A DNA stretch of 13,348 bases, taken from Candidatus Parcubacteria bacterium. GTDB lineage: Bacteria; Patescibacteriota; Minisyncoccia; Phycocordibacterales; SBAW01. Each line of letters opens with the position of its first letter. The stretch's first letter is position 1. Where the stretch lies: the NCBI GenBank assembly GCA_014379165.1, contig JACMMG010000021.1:1-13348 (forward strand), given 5' to 3'. Below, one piece after another: positions 5,833 through 11,711 of the stretch. Position numbers and translations under genes: made by a program. The notes under the pieces were generated by a model. That model saw only the letters and a program-made list of their open reading frames with translations. It had not been told where the DNA came from and did no database searches.

Positions 5833-6537
5833 ATGAAGGCATTGTTTCTTTCTTTTCTTGTACTCATTGCCTCAGCACTGGGATGGATATCCCAACAATC
5901 TCCGAGCGCGGTCATAGAATATACCGCTACCACCTCTCCCGTAGCGGCTGTAGTGCCTATTGCCTCTCCTACTGCGTCAATCAGTACGAATGTGACGACA
6001 AAAGAACCTGTGCCTGCGACTATTCAACCGAAGACAGAAGTTTCTGCTGCTGTGGCAGCGGCACCTGCACCCAAAAAAACTCCTGCTAGTGAAAGTACCT
6101 CCGCGCCGGCAAAAACTGCAGACGATTATGCAACCGAAATTGCGGCAGATGTTTTTGCACAAACAAATACGGAACGCGTAAAAAATGGTTTACCTGCACT
6201 TGTGTACGACTCGAAGCTTTCGCTTGTCGCACGCGCGCACAGCAGTGACATGCTCGCAGCAAATTACTTTAGCCACACAAACAAAAGTGACTGCGACTCT
6301 GCGTGCCGTGTTAAAAATGCGAACTATTCCTATAGCTATGTAGGAGAAAATATTTTTATGGCAAAAGGATTTACACTTTCAGGCGGAGACACCGCTTCAC
6401 TTATCGTGCAAGGATGGATGGGGAGCCCTGGCCATCGCGCAAATATTCTGCAGACAGCATTCACCAATAGTGGCGTTGGGGTCGCGTTTGAAGGTACCCG
6501 TATTTATATTACGGCGATTTACTCTAAACCCAGGTAA
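5833..6537 (+). CDS. Secreted CAP-domain (SCP/PR-1-like) protein
   Basis: A 234-residue secreted protein. Residues 1-20 are a signal or anchor helix, 21-97 a Pro/Ala/Ser/Thr-rich linker, and about 103-232 a CAP domain. Visible family motifs are ARAHSSDMLAANYFSH with His136 and His148, GEN at 171-173 with Glu172, and SPGHRANIL with His201; these correspond to the metal-coordinating His/Glu cavity of CAP proteins. A CDSAC element (Cys154, Cys158) in the loop after YFSH could form a disulfide or bind metal. Bacterial CAP proteins are extracellular and mostly without a proven reaction. The gene is the only complete plus-strand one in the window, divergent from the single-TM protein and convergent with the Ig/SdrD-like gene, ending at a strong hairpin terminator. 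Confidence 0.92.
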   Translation: MKALFLSFLVLIASALGWISQQSPSAVIEYTATTSPVAAVVPIASPTASISTNVTTKEPVPATIQPKTEVSAAVAAAPAPKKTPASESTSAPAKTADDYATEIAADVFAQTNTERVKNGLPALVYDSKLSLVARAHSSDMLAANYFSHTNKSDCDSACRVKNANYSYSYVGENIFMAKGFTLSGGDTASLIVQGWMGSPGHRANILQTAFTNSGVGVAFEGTRIYITAIYSKPR

Positions 6538-6572
6538 CAAAAAGCCCCCACGATGGGGGCTTTTTGTTTTTA
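6536..6572. terminator. Strong bidirectional Rho-independent terminator
   Basis: An almost perfect inverted repeat: 6536-6550 pairs with 6554-6568 through 15 base pairs around the 3-nt loop CGA, with a GCCCCCA core. A T-rich run follows on the plus strand and the run of A before it gives a T-run on the minus strand. It serves the convergent CAP and Ig/SdrD genes and overlaps the CAP stop codon. Confidence 0.92.
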
Positions 6573-6583
6573 GAATCGATGTA

Positions 6584-7909
6584 TTATCTTCCTCTGTTTT
6601 TCAAGAAGTTTCCTAGATCCTTGAACCAACCATTCTTGTTGCCTCTGCCGTTACGATCATCGTTGTAGTTATCTCCTTTGTCGTAACCCCCGTGATTGTT
6701 GTTGCCATTCCCATTATTTCCGTTATTGCCACCATTATTGGTACTGGTTCCATTATTATTTCCATTGTCGTTGTTGTTTCCCTTTCCTGCCTTCTTTTTT
6801 TGCACGTTTGAGAAGTCAACATCGGCGCTGGTATTTGAGCTGGTTAGAACCACTTTCATATCAGAGGAAGTTTGCTTCCATCCCTTTTTTTCCTCCTCTT
6901 CGACAAAGTATGTTCCCGCCGCAAGGTTTCCGAACGAGTAGTTGCCGTTTGCATCAGTCGTCGCGGTCGCTATGATCGGGTCATCGTAGTAGTCGTGGCC
7001 TTTATTCTTTTTGGAGTTTTTAGTTGTGGTCGCTGCCTTGTGAAGCCAGACTTTCCAGCCAGAAAGGCCTGACTCTCCATTGTTTTGCGAATCGTCTTTG
7101 TTGAGATCGTTATAGACTGTACCACTTATAGTACCCGGGGTGCTTGGCGTTGGTGTTGTCGTAGCATTTACCGTAAGCACTGCACCGGCACAAGAACTTG
7201 TTGCAGCTTCATTGCTGATGTCGCCGGAATATACTGCTTGCCAGTAATACGTGCCCGGAGTGATAAACTGGTACGACTCTGAATTAGGAGTTGCACCATT
7301 GGTTACCGTCTTTGAACCGGCATTAATTGCCACGTCAGTACAGGTATTGTTGTTGTACACCTTGTACATAATGGTGCCGTCCGCTTCACTTGTCTCATTG
7401 GTAAGATTAGGTATTGCATAGACGAATTCACCCGTAGCTATAGTATTATCCGAGAGCGTGAGCGAAAGCGCACTGTTATTCTGGTCTGCCGAAAGGGAGA
7501 CGCAGTTGCTATCAGCCTCTGAGTAGAGGTCGGATTGGCCGTCATAATGTGCTTTAAACGATAGTCCGCCAGAGGGAACAGTGATCATGTTCGAAGTTGC
7601 AATGCCACTAGAGAGGCTTACATTATTCTGCGTTGTCGCAGTACCGAGACAAGATTGACCTGCATACCAGTTGAAATCAACAGTGCCAGTCGGCGATGTT
7701 GAAGCAGTGCTGGAAGCGACTGCCACTCTTGCATAGACCGAGTCTCCTACCGAAGCTGAGGAGATCTGCGCGTTAGAACTGTTTCGTACTGTTAAATCGA
7801 CGGTAGGAGTTACTGCCGCCGCTGCGAAGCTTGCAAAGCTTACTGCTGCCACCAGAGCAGCGATACCGGCAGTAATACTTGCGAACTTTACATTAGATGC
7901 TAAATTCAT
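6584..7909 (-). CDS. Secreted surface protein: Ig-like repeats, SdrD-B-like domain, Asn/Gly-rich tail
   Basis: A 441-residue secreted protein. Residues 8-32 form a signal peptide. Two Ig-like beta domains follow: about 34-140, with GTVDFNWYAGQSCLGTA and FKAHYDGQSDLY, and about 146-248, with GTIMYKVYNNNTC and YYWQAVYSGD; each has a Cys pair. A TTTPTPSTP linker leads to an SdrD-B-like (CNA-B-type) domain at 257-370, with the typical ISGTVYNDLNKD opening and DANGNYSFGNLAAGTYFVEE. Residues 377-425 are Asn/Gly-rich with Asp and His, and the last 16 form a short aromatic-basic segment (WFKDLGNFLKNRGR). No LPXTG or C-terminal membrane anchor is seen, so attachment, if any, may rest on the tail. A role as adhesin or surface-layer component is inferred. 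The leader is about 35 nt, with GGAGAG too far from the ATG to act as a normal Shine-Dalgarno. Confidence 0.85.
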   Translation of the reverse strand: MNLASNVKFASITAGIAALVAAVSFASFAAAAVTPTVDLTVRNSSNAQISSASVGDSVYARVAVASSTASTSPTGTVDFNWYAGQSCLGTATTQNNVSLSSGIATSNMITVPSGGLSFKAHYDGQSDLYSEADSNCVSLSADQNNSALSLTLSDNTIATGEFVYAIPNLTNETSEADGTIMYKVYNNNTCTDVAINAGSKTVTNGATPNSESYQFITPGTYYWQAVYSGDISNEAATSSCAGAVLTVNATTTPTPSTPGTISGTVYNDLNKDDSQNNGESGLSGWKVWLHKAATTTKNSKKNKGHDYYDDPIIATATTDANGNYSFGNLAAGTYFVEEEEKKGWKQTSSDMKVVLTSSNTSADVDFSNVQKKKAGKGNNNDNGNNNGTSTNNGGNNGNNGNGNNNHGGYDKGDNYNDDRNGRGNKNGWFKDLGNFLKNRGR

Positions 7910-7949
7910 ATGTTTTTTATTAACCTATAAATTGCTAATTGCTCTCCTT

Positions 7950-7958
7950 TGTATACCA
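7950..7958 (-). promoter_or_regulatory. Extended -10 promoter of the Ig/SdrD-like gene
   Basis: Minus-strand TGGTATACA, an extended -10 form, lies 40 nt upstream of the ATG at 7909. A second TA-rich box (TTATAC) occurs about 25 nt further upstream. The 128-bp intergenic region 7910-8037 holds no other feature I can support. Confidence 0.42.
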
Positions 7959-8037
7959 AAGCAGAGCGACACACATGTATAATGACGAGAGAGCGTCGTT
8001 ACTATTACATTAAATACGTTTTCTTCTGAAGGAAAGA

Positions 8038-8331
8038 TTAAGATAACAGATGTGTAACTTGATCTTTTATCGCTTTTTCTATTTTTCCTTCGAACATTCG
8101 CCACAGAAGCGGAAGTGTTGCATCAAGAATGAAATTTTTATCGGCTACTTCAAGCGTGCCGGAAATTTTTTGCCCCTGAAAGACTGCAGCGAGGTGCAGG
8201 GTATCCCCTTCCCAGCGCTCTTCTTCGATAGTGGCATGACCTTCCAGTTTAGAACGGTTCTCCTCGAGAGCCTGTTTTACATTTTTAGTTGCTTGAGCTT
8301 TTGAGAATTTGTGCGGTATTTCTATATGCAT
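8038..8331 (-). CDS. PHA_gran_rgn-like small protein (polyhydroxyalkanoic acid system family)
   Basis: A 97-residue soluble protein matching the pattern of the PHA_gran_rgn family: an N-terminal HKFSKAQATKNVKQAL segment, then a W-x-GD strand (RWEGDTLHLAAVF), GQKISGTLEVADKNFILDATLP and a helical C-terminus that ends the domain. The length is that of the family. In proteobacteria the family occurs near polyhydroxyalkanoate genes, but its role is not defined and no PHA synthase or phasin is near here, so the name should not be taken as function. The ATG at 8329-8331 lies 7 nt after a CATACT box, so the mRNA is probably leaderless. Confidence 0.75.
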   Translation of the reverse strand: MHIEIPHKFSKAQATKNVKQALEENRSKLEGHATIEEERWEGDTLHLAAVFQGQKISGTLEVADKNFILDATLPLLWRMFEGKIEKAIKDQVTHLLS

Positions 8332-8338
8332 GCGAAAT

Positions 8339-8367
8339 AGTATGCGGCATCAGAATGCCTCATGCAA
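8339..8367 (-). promoter_or_regulatory. Leaderless promoter of the PHA_gran_rgn-like gene with an inverted repeat in the spacer
   Basis: Minus-strand CATACT (8339-8344) is 7 nt from the ATG at 8331. A weak -35, TTGCAT (8362-8367), lies 17 nt upstream. The spacer contains a perfect inverted repeat GGCAT-CAGA-ATGCC (plus strand 8346-8359). Confidence 0.42.
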
Positions 8368-8391
8368 ATTATTCTTGCTCTGAATGGGCAA

Positions 8392-8529
8392 TTAATTTGC
8401 CCTTCGGGGTTGTACGTTTCGTGGGCGCTCCTCTTCGTCTATATCTTCCGGGTTAAAGAGAATTGCCTGTGCACCCCCCATTAGCATAAGGAGGGCAAGG
8501 ATTGCGACTACTATCAGGATAGCTATCAT
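8392..8529 (-). CDS. 45-residue single-TM microprotein with charged tail
   Basis: A short ORF reading MIAILIVVAILALLMLMGG as one TM helix, then AQAILFNPEDIDEEERPRN and a basic end (VQPRRAN). The hydrophobic-then-acidic-then-basic layout and the lack of any competing gene in this 241-base gap support it. The ATG at 8527-8529 is 7 nt after TACACT, the same spacing as at other starts here. Six-base arms GGGCAA and TTGCCC at 8386-8402 flank the stop codon but have no T-run. Function is unknown; the topology would be N-out/C-in or a cleaved signal, neither being provable by eye. Confidence 0.6.
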   Translation of the reverse strand: MIAILIVVAILALLMLMGGAQAILFNPEDIDEEERPRNVQPRRAN

Positions 8530-8536
8530 GGCTTAA

Positions 8537-8542
8537 AGTGTA
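8537..8542 (-). promoter_or_regulatory. -10 box of the microprotein gene
   Basis: Minus-strand TACACT, 7 nt before the ATG at 8529. It fits leaderless transcription. A -35 is not clear. Confidence 0.4.
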
Positions 8543-8572
8543 CTCTTCCCGCCTGAACGGAGGATGAAAGGT

Positions 8573-9787
8573 TTATATATGAATACGCCGTCGATAGAAA
8601 TGAAGGATTAGGAGCCCAATGAGCATAAAGAGGGCCATTGTTCCAACTGCGACTCTGTACCCTATCTCTTCCGGTCCTATAACTAGCAGGATTCCTCCCC
8701 ATGACAGAGGTCCAACAAAAGTGGAGAATCGCTCCAGTAAGGTGTAGTAAGAGAACCCATATGTCATTTCTTCTTTTGAAAGCACCGTGCTCAAGTACGC
8801 CCGCGCAATCGCATAGGCAGAGCCTATGAGGAGACCGACGGGGATGCTTAAAATTGCAAATATCTTGAAGGTAGGAGCAACCGCCATAAGAGGAATCATT
8901 ACGATCCAACCGATAAGAATTAATTTAAGCGTATTGAGAGCACCTATTTTGTCCCCTATAAAACCCGAAACAAGTCCGCCTAATGCAGACATAGTCAGAA
9001 TTGCCATAAGAAGCAACGACTTTGTGGTATCAGACTCTCCATATACTCTCTCAACAACGATCGCAAAGTTATTGCTTAAGGTTACAAGTGCATCACTAAA
9101 AAAGAAAAGCGCGAGAAGCATGGGTATTGCAGCCGAAGTGGCAAAGAATATTTTAAATCTGCGTGCAAAATCTTTTGTATCTTTCCCTACTTCTTTAATC
9201 CAATTCGCTATTTTTTGCCGTCGCCTCTCTTCTTTGAAGAAGAACATCATGGGGAGAGATAGTGCGATACTTACCGCGATCGAAATTACAAGCGGTAAAA
9301 GCCGGGAGTCAGCAAACGGCAAGGTCATTGCAATACCGCTCACTTGGCCCAGAGCGTTCGAGAATTGCCCTATACCGGAGGCACGCGAGCGGTGCGAAGG
9401 TTCGGCAACCTCTTGCAGCATCGAGTTATAGAACACAAAGGACAACTGGTAGAAGTATTGCCCAACCAGAAAAAAGAGAGCCGCAAGGATAACGTAGTCT
9501 ACACCCATATAAGCAACAACAGCGGCCAGCGTATAGCCGACAAAGGTTCCTGCGGTTGCAAAATTCAGGAAGAATTTCCTTCCCCCATTGCGGTCGGTAT
9601 ATGCCGCTAATGCAGGCGCTGAAAAAAGGAGCATGAGGGTCGTAATAGCGAATATTGCGTTGTACCAGAAGTCAGAAAGCCCGCCATCGATGACCAACCA
9701 CTGGGCAAAATACAAAATAAAGTTGATATAGATAAGCGAGTTCGCAAAATCGTACAGCGACCACAAAAATAGATTTTTCTTTTTCAT
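8573..9787 (-). CDS. Atg22/UMF1-like major facilitator superfamily transporter
   Basis: A 404-residue MFS protein with about 12 hydrophobic segments. The N-terminal WSLYDFANS at residues 9-17 is the hallmark of the Atg22-like (UMF1) MFS family, whose yeast member exports amino acids from the vacuole. The first loop contains AAYTDRNGGRKFF, matching the usual MFS loop 2-3 position, and a long basic cytoplasmic loop (KEERRRQKIANWIKEVGKD) divides the two halves. Direction and substrate cannot be read. The ATG at 9785-9787 overlaps the TGA of the nucleotidyltransferase gene (ATGA), so translation is coupled and the transporter belongs to the same operon. There is no terminator before the microprotein gene downstream. 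Confidence 0.88.
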   Translation of the reverse strand: MKKKNLFLWSLYDFANSLIYINFILYFAQWLVIDGGLSDFWYNAIFAITTLMLLFSAPALAAYTDRNGGRKFFLNFATAGTFVGYTLAAVVAYMGVDYVILAALFFLVGQYFYQLSFVFYNSMLQEVAEPSHRSRASGIGQFSNALGQVSGIAMTLPFADSRLLPLVISIAVSIALSLPMMFFFKEERRRQKIANWIKEVGKDTKDFARRFKIFFATSAAIPMLLALFFFSDALVTLSNNFAIVVERVYGESDTTKSLLLMAILTMSALGGLVSGFIGDKIGALNTLKLILIGWIVMIPLMAVAPTFKIFAILSIPVGLLIGSAYAIARAYLSTVLSKEEMTYGFSYYTLLERFSTFVGPLSWGGILLVIGPEEIGYRVAVGTMALFMLIGLLILHFYRRRIHI

Positions 9788-10200
9788 AAATGATTGGTCA
9801 AATATCTCTCCATCAAGGCTATGTCTTCAAAGTCCCTGGGGCGGCCGTATACACGTTTGAAGTCAATCAGTCGCGCCAGTGTAATAAATGCTATTCCTTG
9901 TATGATTTCGGCTTCCTGCAGTAAATCTTTTGCAGTCGGATTTTTCTCTTGATTGTAATTAAGCTCTTCGTATAGCTCGACTGAGTCTTTCTTCAGCCAG
10001 ACTTTGCCTGGGTTCCCCGGTTTCGTCCAAGGCAAAACTTCCCAGCCTTCTTTTTTACATTTTTCGAACAATTCTGGAGTAACAATAATATCGAGGTCAT
10101 TTGCTTCTCGCAGACCATGTACGGCCATAACCGCTCCTCCAACAACAATGTATTGGTCGGGCGGAAAGTTGAGTTTTTCAAGCTCCTGAAAGATATTCAT
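9784..10200 (-). CDS. Small nucleotidyltransferase-fold protein
   Basis: A 138-residue protein from the ATG at 10198-10200. The nucleotidyltransferase core is YIVVGGAVMAVHGLREANDLDIIV: the GG pair at 21-22 and Asp35/Asp37 as the DxD metal ligands. The C-terminal part (IDFKRVYGRPRDFEDIALMERYL) resembles the R-x-KD-x-x-D helices of AbiEii/MNT-type enzymes. Such proteins transfer NMP groups to proteins, tRNA or antibiotics; the target is unknown here. A TTG start 5 codons upstream is possible but the ATG makes an exact ATGA overlap with the HTH gene, and its own TGA overlaps the transporter ATG. The pair with a DNA-binding protein suggests a toxin-antitoxin or resistance role, which is inference. 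Confidence 0.78.
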   Translation of the reverse strand: MNIFQELEKLNFPPDQYIVVGGAVMAVHGLREANDLDIIVTPELFEKCKKEGWEVLPWTKPGNPGKVWLKKDSVELYEELNYNQEKNPTAKDLLQEAEIIQGIAFITLARLIDFKRVYGRPRDFEDIALMERYLTNHL

Positions 10201-10478
10201 TTTAGCTTTTTGCAAAAACCTAAAACAAGTAAAGCGCGTGGTGTGAGACGATGCAGCACATTAGCCCCTTGATTGTATTTAGATATAAGTCCAGCTATGG
10301 TCATCTTGCGTAAATGGTCGGAGGCGTTCATATAACCAGTATTGAGCCGCTTGGCAACTTGTTCGACAGTTAGACCAGGTTCACCATGCAACAGATACAG
10401 TATTCCCAAACGATAGTGGTTCGCGAACCCCTTTATTATTCGCTCCAGTCTCCTAAATTCTCCCGCTTGTTTTTTCAT
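10197..10478 (-). CDS. ArsR-like winged-helix DNA-binding regulator
   Basis: A 93-residue protein from the ATG at 10476-10478, which has a purine-rich AGAGAAG upstream, the nearest thing to a Shine-Dalgarno in this window. A TTG start 9 codons earlier is less likely. The helical N-terminus (RLERIIKGFANHYRLGILYLL) is typical of ArsR regulators, followed by the recognition helices LTVEQVAKRLN and ASDHLRKMTIAGLI, and the wing KYNQGANVLHRLTPRAL. No metal-binding cysteine motif such as CVCE is present; the single Cys is in the last residues. It is the first gene of a coupled operon with the nucleotidyltransferase and MFS transporter, and probably represses its own promoter through the adjacent palindrome. 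Confidence 0.8.
   Translation of the reverse strand: MKKQAGEFRRLERIIKGFANHYRLGILYLLHGEPGLTVEQVAKRLNTGYMNASDHLRKMTIAGLISKYNQGANVLHRLTPRALLVLGFCKKLK
10207..10221. repeat. Downstream copy of a 15-bp palindromic repeat (TTTTTGCAAAAACCT)
   Basis: Identical to 10534-10548. This copy lies in the last codons of the HTH gene and ends 7 nt before the nucleotidyltransferase start, so it could act on translation or on a second operator. The match may be partly due to A/T-rich chance. Confidence 0.5.
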
Positions 10479-10514
10479 AATCTTCTCTCTTGCTTGAATT
10501 CGCAATAATCGCCT

Positions 10515-10520
10515 ATCCTA
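10515..10520 (-). promoter_or_regulatory. -10 box of the HTH-nucleotidyltransferase-MFS operon
   Basis: Minus-strand TAGGAT (4 of 6) is 16 nt from a -35-like TTGCAA at 10537-10542, which is the centre of the palindrome. The leader would be about 30 nt. A repressor on the palindrome would cover the -35 region. Confidence 0.4.
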
Positions 10521-10532
10521 CTCTTATTTTGT

Positions 10533-10548
10533 GTTTTTGCAAAAACCT
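10533..10548. promoter_or_regulatory. Candidate operator: perfect palindrome GTTTTTGCAAAAAC and upstream copy of the 15-bp repeat
   Basis: 10533-10546 is a perfect 14-bp palindrome. The sequence 10534-10548 is repeated exactly at 10207-10221. Its position over the -35 box of a regulator gene is what an autoregulatory operator would look like. Confidence 0.55.
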
Positions 10549-10581
10549 TTAGTAAAATCGAGATGTGTGAGACTGATAATC

Positions 10582-11118
10582 TTATTTGGGTTGGCCGAGG
10601 CCTTCAAGTACTTGTGCGTTTGGCAGCGAAGCGAGGAAGCTGCCAGGGACTATCAACTTTGACTTCCTAATACCGCTGCCGATAGTTACAAGGGGTGCAT
10701 CAATAACCGCTTTATCAATAAGCAAAGACCACTCTCCAGGCAGGCCTACAGGCGTAATCGCACCAAACTCCATCCCGGTTACCGCTACCGCTTCCTCCAT
10801 TTTTGCAAAAGATACTTTACGGGCGTCGAGGGTACGGCGCACAACCCCGTTAATATCAGCTCGCATGCTCCCCAAAATAACGCACGCGGCGAACCATTTT
10901 TTATCCGCACGTTTAGCCTCGAGCACCACACAGTTTGCCGCTTGATGCATTCCCACTTGGTAATGCTCGCAAAAAGCAGCGGTGTCTGAAAGGTTTGGGT
11001 CGATTGCAGTTACCCCCACTTCCCCGCCCTGCAAGTTTTTAAGCGCTGCTGATACCGCGTTCGCCAAAAGCTCTGGATGTTCAAGTGCAGGAGAAATTTC
11101 AAGCGTGCCAAGTTGCAT
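10582..11118 (-). CDS. YbaK/EbsC-type aminoacyl-tRNA deacylase-like protein
   Basis: A 178-residue YbaK-domain protein from the ATG at 11116-11118, 1 nt behind the upstream stop; a longer reading would overlap that gene. Family features are SMRADINGVVRRTLDARKVSFA at about 84-105, TGMEFGAITPVGLP at 114-127, LIDKAVIDAPLVTIGSG at 133-149 and the final KLIVPGSFLASLP. YbaK-like proteins hydrolyse mischarged tRNAs, for example Cys- or Ala-tRNA(Pro). The usual lysine of the motif before the V-V strand appears replaced: the segment reads QAANCVV with Asn62 there, as in a subgroup of YbaK-like proteins I recall. So activity and substrate are uncertain. It is the last gene of the long operon. Confidence 0.85.
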   Translation of the reverse strand: MQLGTLEISPALEHPELLANAVSAALKNLQGGEVGVTAIDPNLSDTAAFCEHYQVGMHQAANCVVLEAKRADKKWFAACVILGSMRADINGVVRRTLDARKVSFAKMEEAVAVTGMEFGAITPVGLPGEWSLLIDKAVIDAPLVTIGSGIRKSKLIVPGSFLASLPNAQVLEGLGQPK

Positions 11119-11119
11119 A

Positions 11120-11443
11120 TTATTCGACAAGCTCAATCGGGTATACATCCATTGCAGGCTCTTCATCGGGATGGATGTCTCGAACGGCTTTTATGACTTG
11201 TTTTAGAACTTCCTCTTTGCAAACCGTTTCAATTCTTTCTTCTGAAACTGCTTCCAGCTTTCCTACTTCTCCTACTCTCGGATTTGCTCCCGCTTCTGGT
11301 TTAAAGCGTCCAGTTCCTGTTACGGTAAAAGTGCAGTGCGTGTAATTGCCTATTTCCCCTGCACCAGCATCCCCAAGCGCTTGCCGAACTTTTTCAGCGT
11401 GAGACTCCGGCACATACACGACAATTTTGTATTGCTTTGCCAT
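11120..11443 (-). CDS. Stand-alone NIF3/YqfO PII-like domain protein
   Basis: A 107-residue protein from the ATG at 11441-11443; the open frame extends further upstream but that part is not family-like. The sequence KIVVYVPESHAEKVRQALGDAGAGEIGNY, GTGRFKPEAGANPRVGEVGKLE and a C-terminal IHPDEEPAMDVYPIE match the PII/CutA-like domain inserted in NIF3/YqfO proteins and also found alone. It usually forms trimers, and its ligand is not established. The start is 4 nt behind the DUF5665-like gene and the stop is 1 nt ahead of the YbaK-type gene, without a Shine-Dalgarno. Confidence 0.85.
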   Translation of the reverse strand: MAKQYKIVVYVPESHAEKVRQALGDAGAGEIGNYTHCTFTVTGTGRFKPEAGANPRVGEVGKLEAVSEERIETVCKEEVLKQVIKAVRDIHPDEEPAMDVYPIELVE

Positions 11444-11447
11444 ATTT

Positions 11448-11708
11448 TTACATTCTTGAATGCAGTTGGCCCATAATATTTTGAAAATAATGCGCGATTT
11501 CACCAAGGCCAGGTATGACACCAAATACAGAGAGCAAAAAGCCGATAAGTGCTACTGCGAGAATACCGCCCACAATAGCGCCCGCGCCCTGAAAAATACC
11601 ATTAATAAATGCCCGGTAGGATGTAGGGGTACGCTTTTTAATTTCTTTAAGCTCTACCTCGATGTGCTCGAGATGTTCTAAACCTTCTTTTTCAATCTTT
11701 TCTTCCAT
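11448..11708 (-). CDS. DUF5665-like small membrane protein
   Basis: An 86-residue protein with a charged, probably coiled-coil N-terminus (1-28), a short FINGIFQGAGAIVGG segment and one hydrophobic helix at about 44-62, ending in a polar tail. This organisation resembles DUF5665-type proteins: a charged helix, a glycine-rich membrane approach and one or two TM segments. Its role is unknown. The ATG is 3 nt behind the six-TM protein gene and the stop 4 nt before the NIF3-like start, so it belongs to the operon. Confidence 0.7.
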   Translation of the reverse strand: MEEKIEKEGLEHLEHIEVELKEIKKRTPTSYRAFINGIFQGAGAIVGGILAVALIGFLLSVFGVIPGLGEIAHYFQNIMGQLHSRM

Positions 11709-11711
11709 GGA

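Noticed and set aside
6696..7282. Plus-strand ORFs opposite the Ig/SdrD-like gene
   Set aside because: They mirror the Asn/Gly-rich and Ser/Thr-rich coding of the real gene and lack family features.
7910..8037. Possible small RNA or riboswitch in the 128-bp gap
   Set aside because: Only short stems (4-5 bp) are present and a normal promoter explains the region.
8344..8402. Hairpins GGCAT-CAGA-ATGCC and GGGCAA-TTAAT-TTGCCC as terminators
   Set aside because: Neither is followed by a T-run in the minus direction, so intrinsic termination is not supported.
8826..9610. Plus-strand ORFs up to 201 residues opposite the MFS transporter
   Set aside because: Low-information sequence antisense to a clearly recognisable 12-TM transporter.
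10207..10548. The two identical 15-bp repeats as attachment sites or target duplications of a mobile element
   Set aside because: The segment between them holds only the HTH gene, there is no recombinase or transposase, and the repeat is palindromic and sits at regulatory positions.
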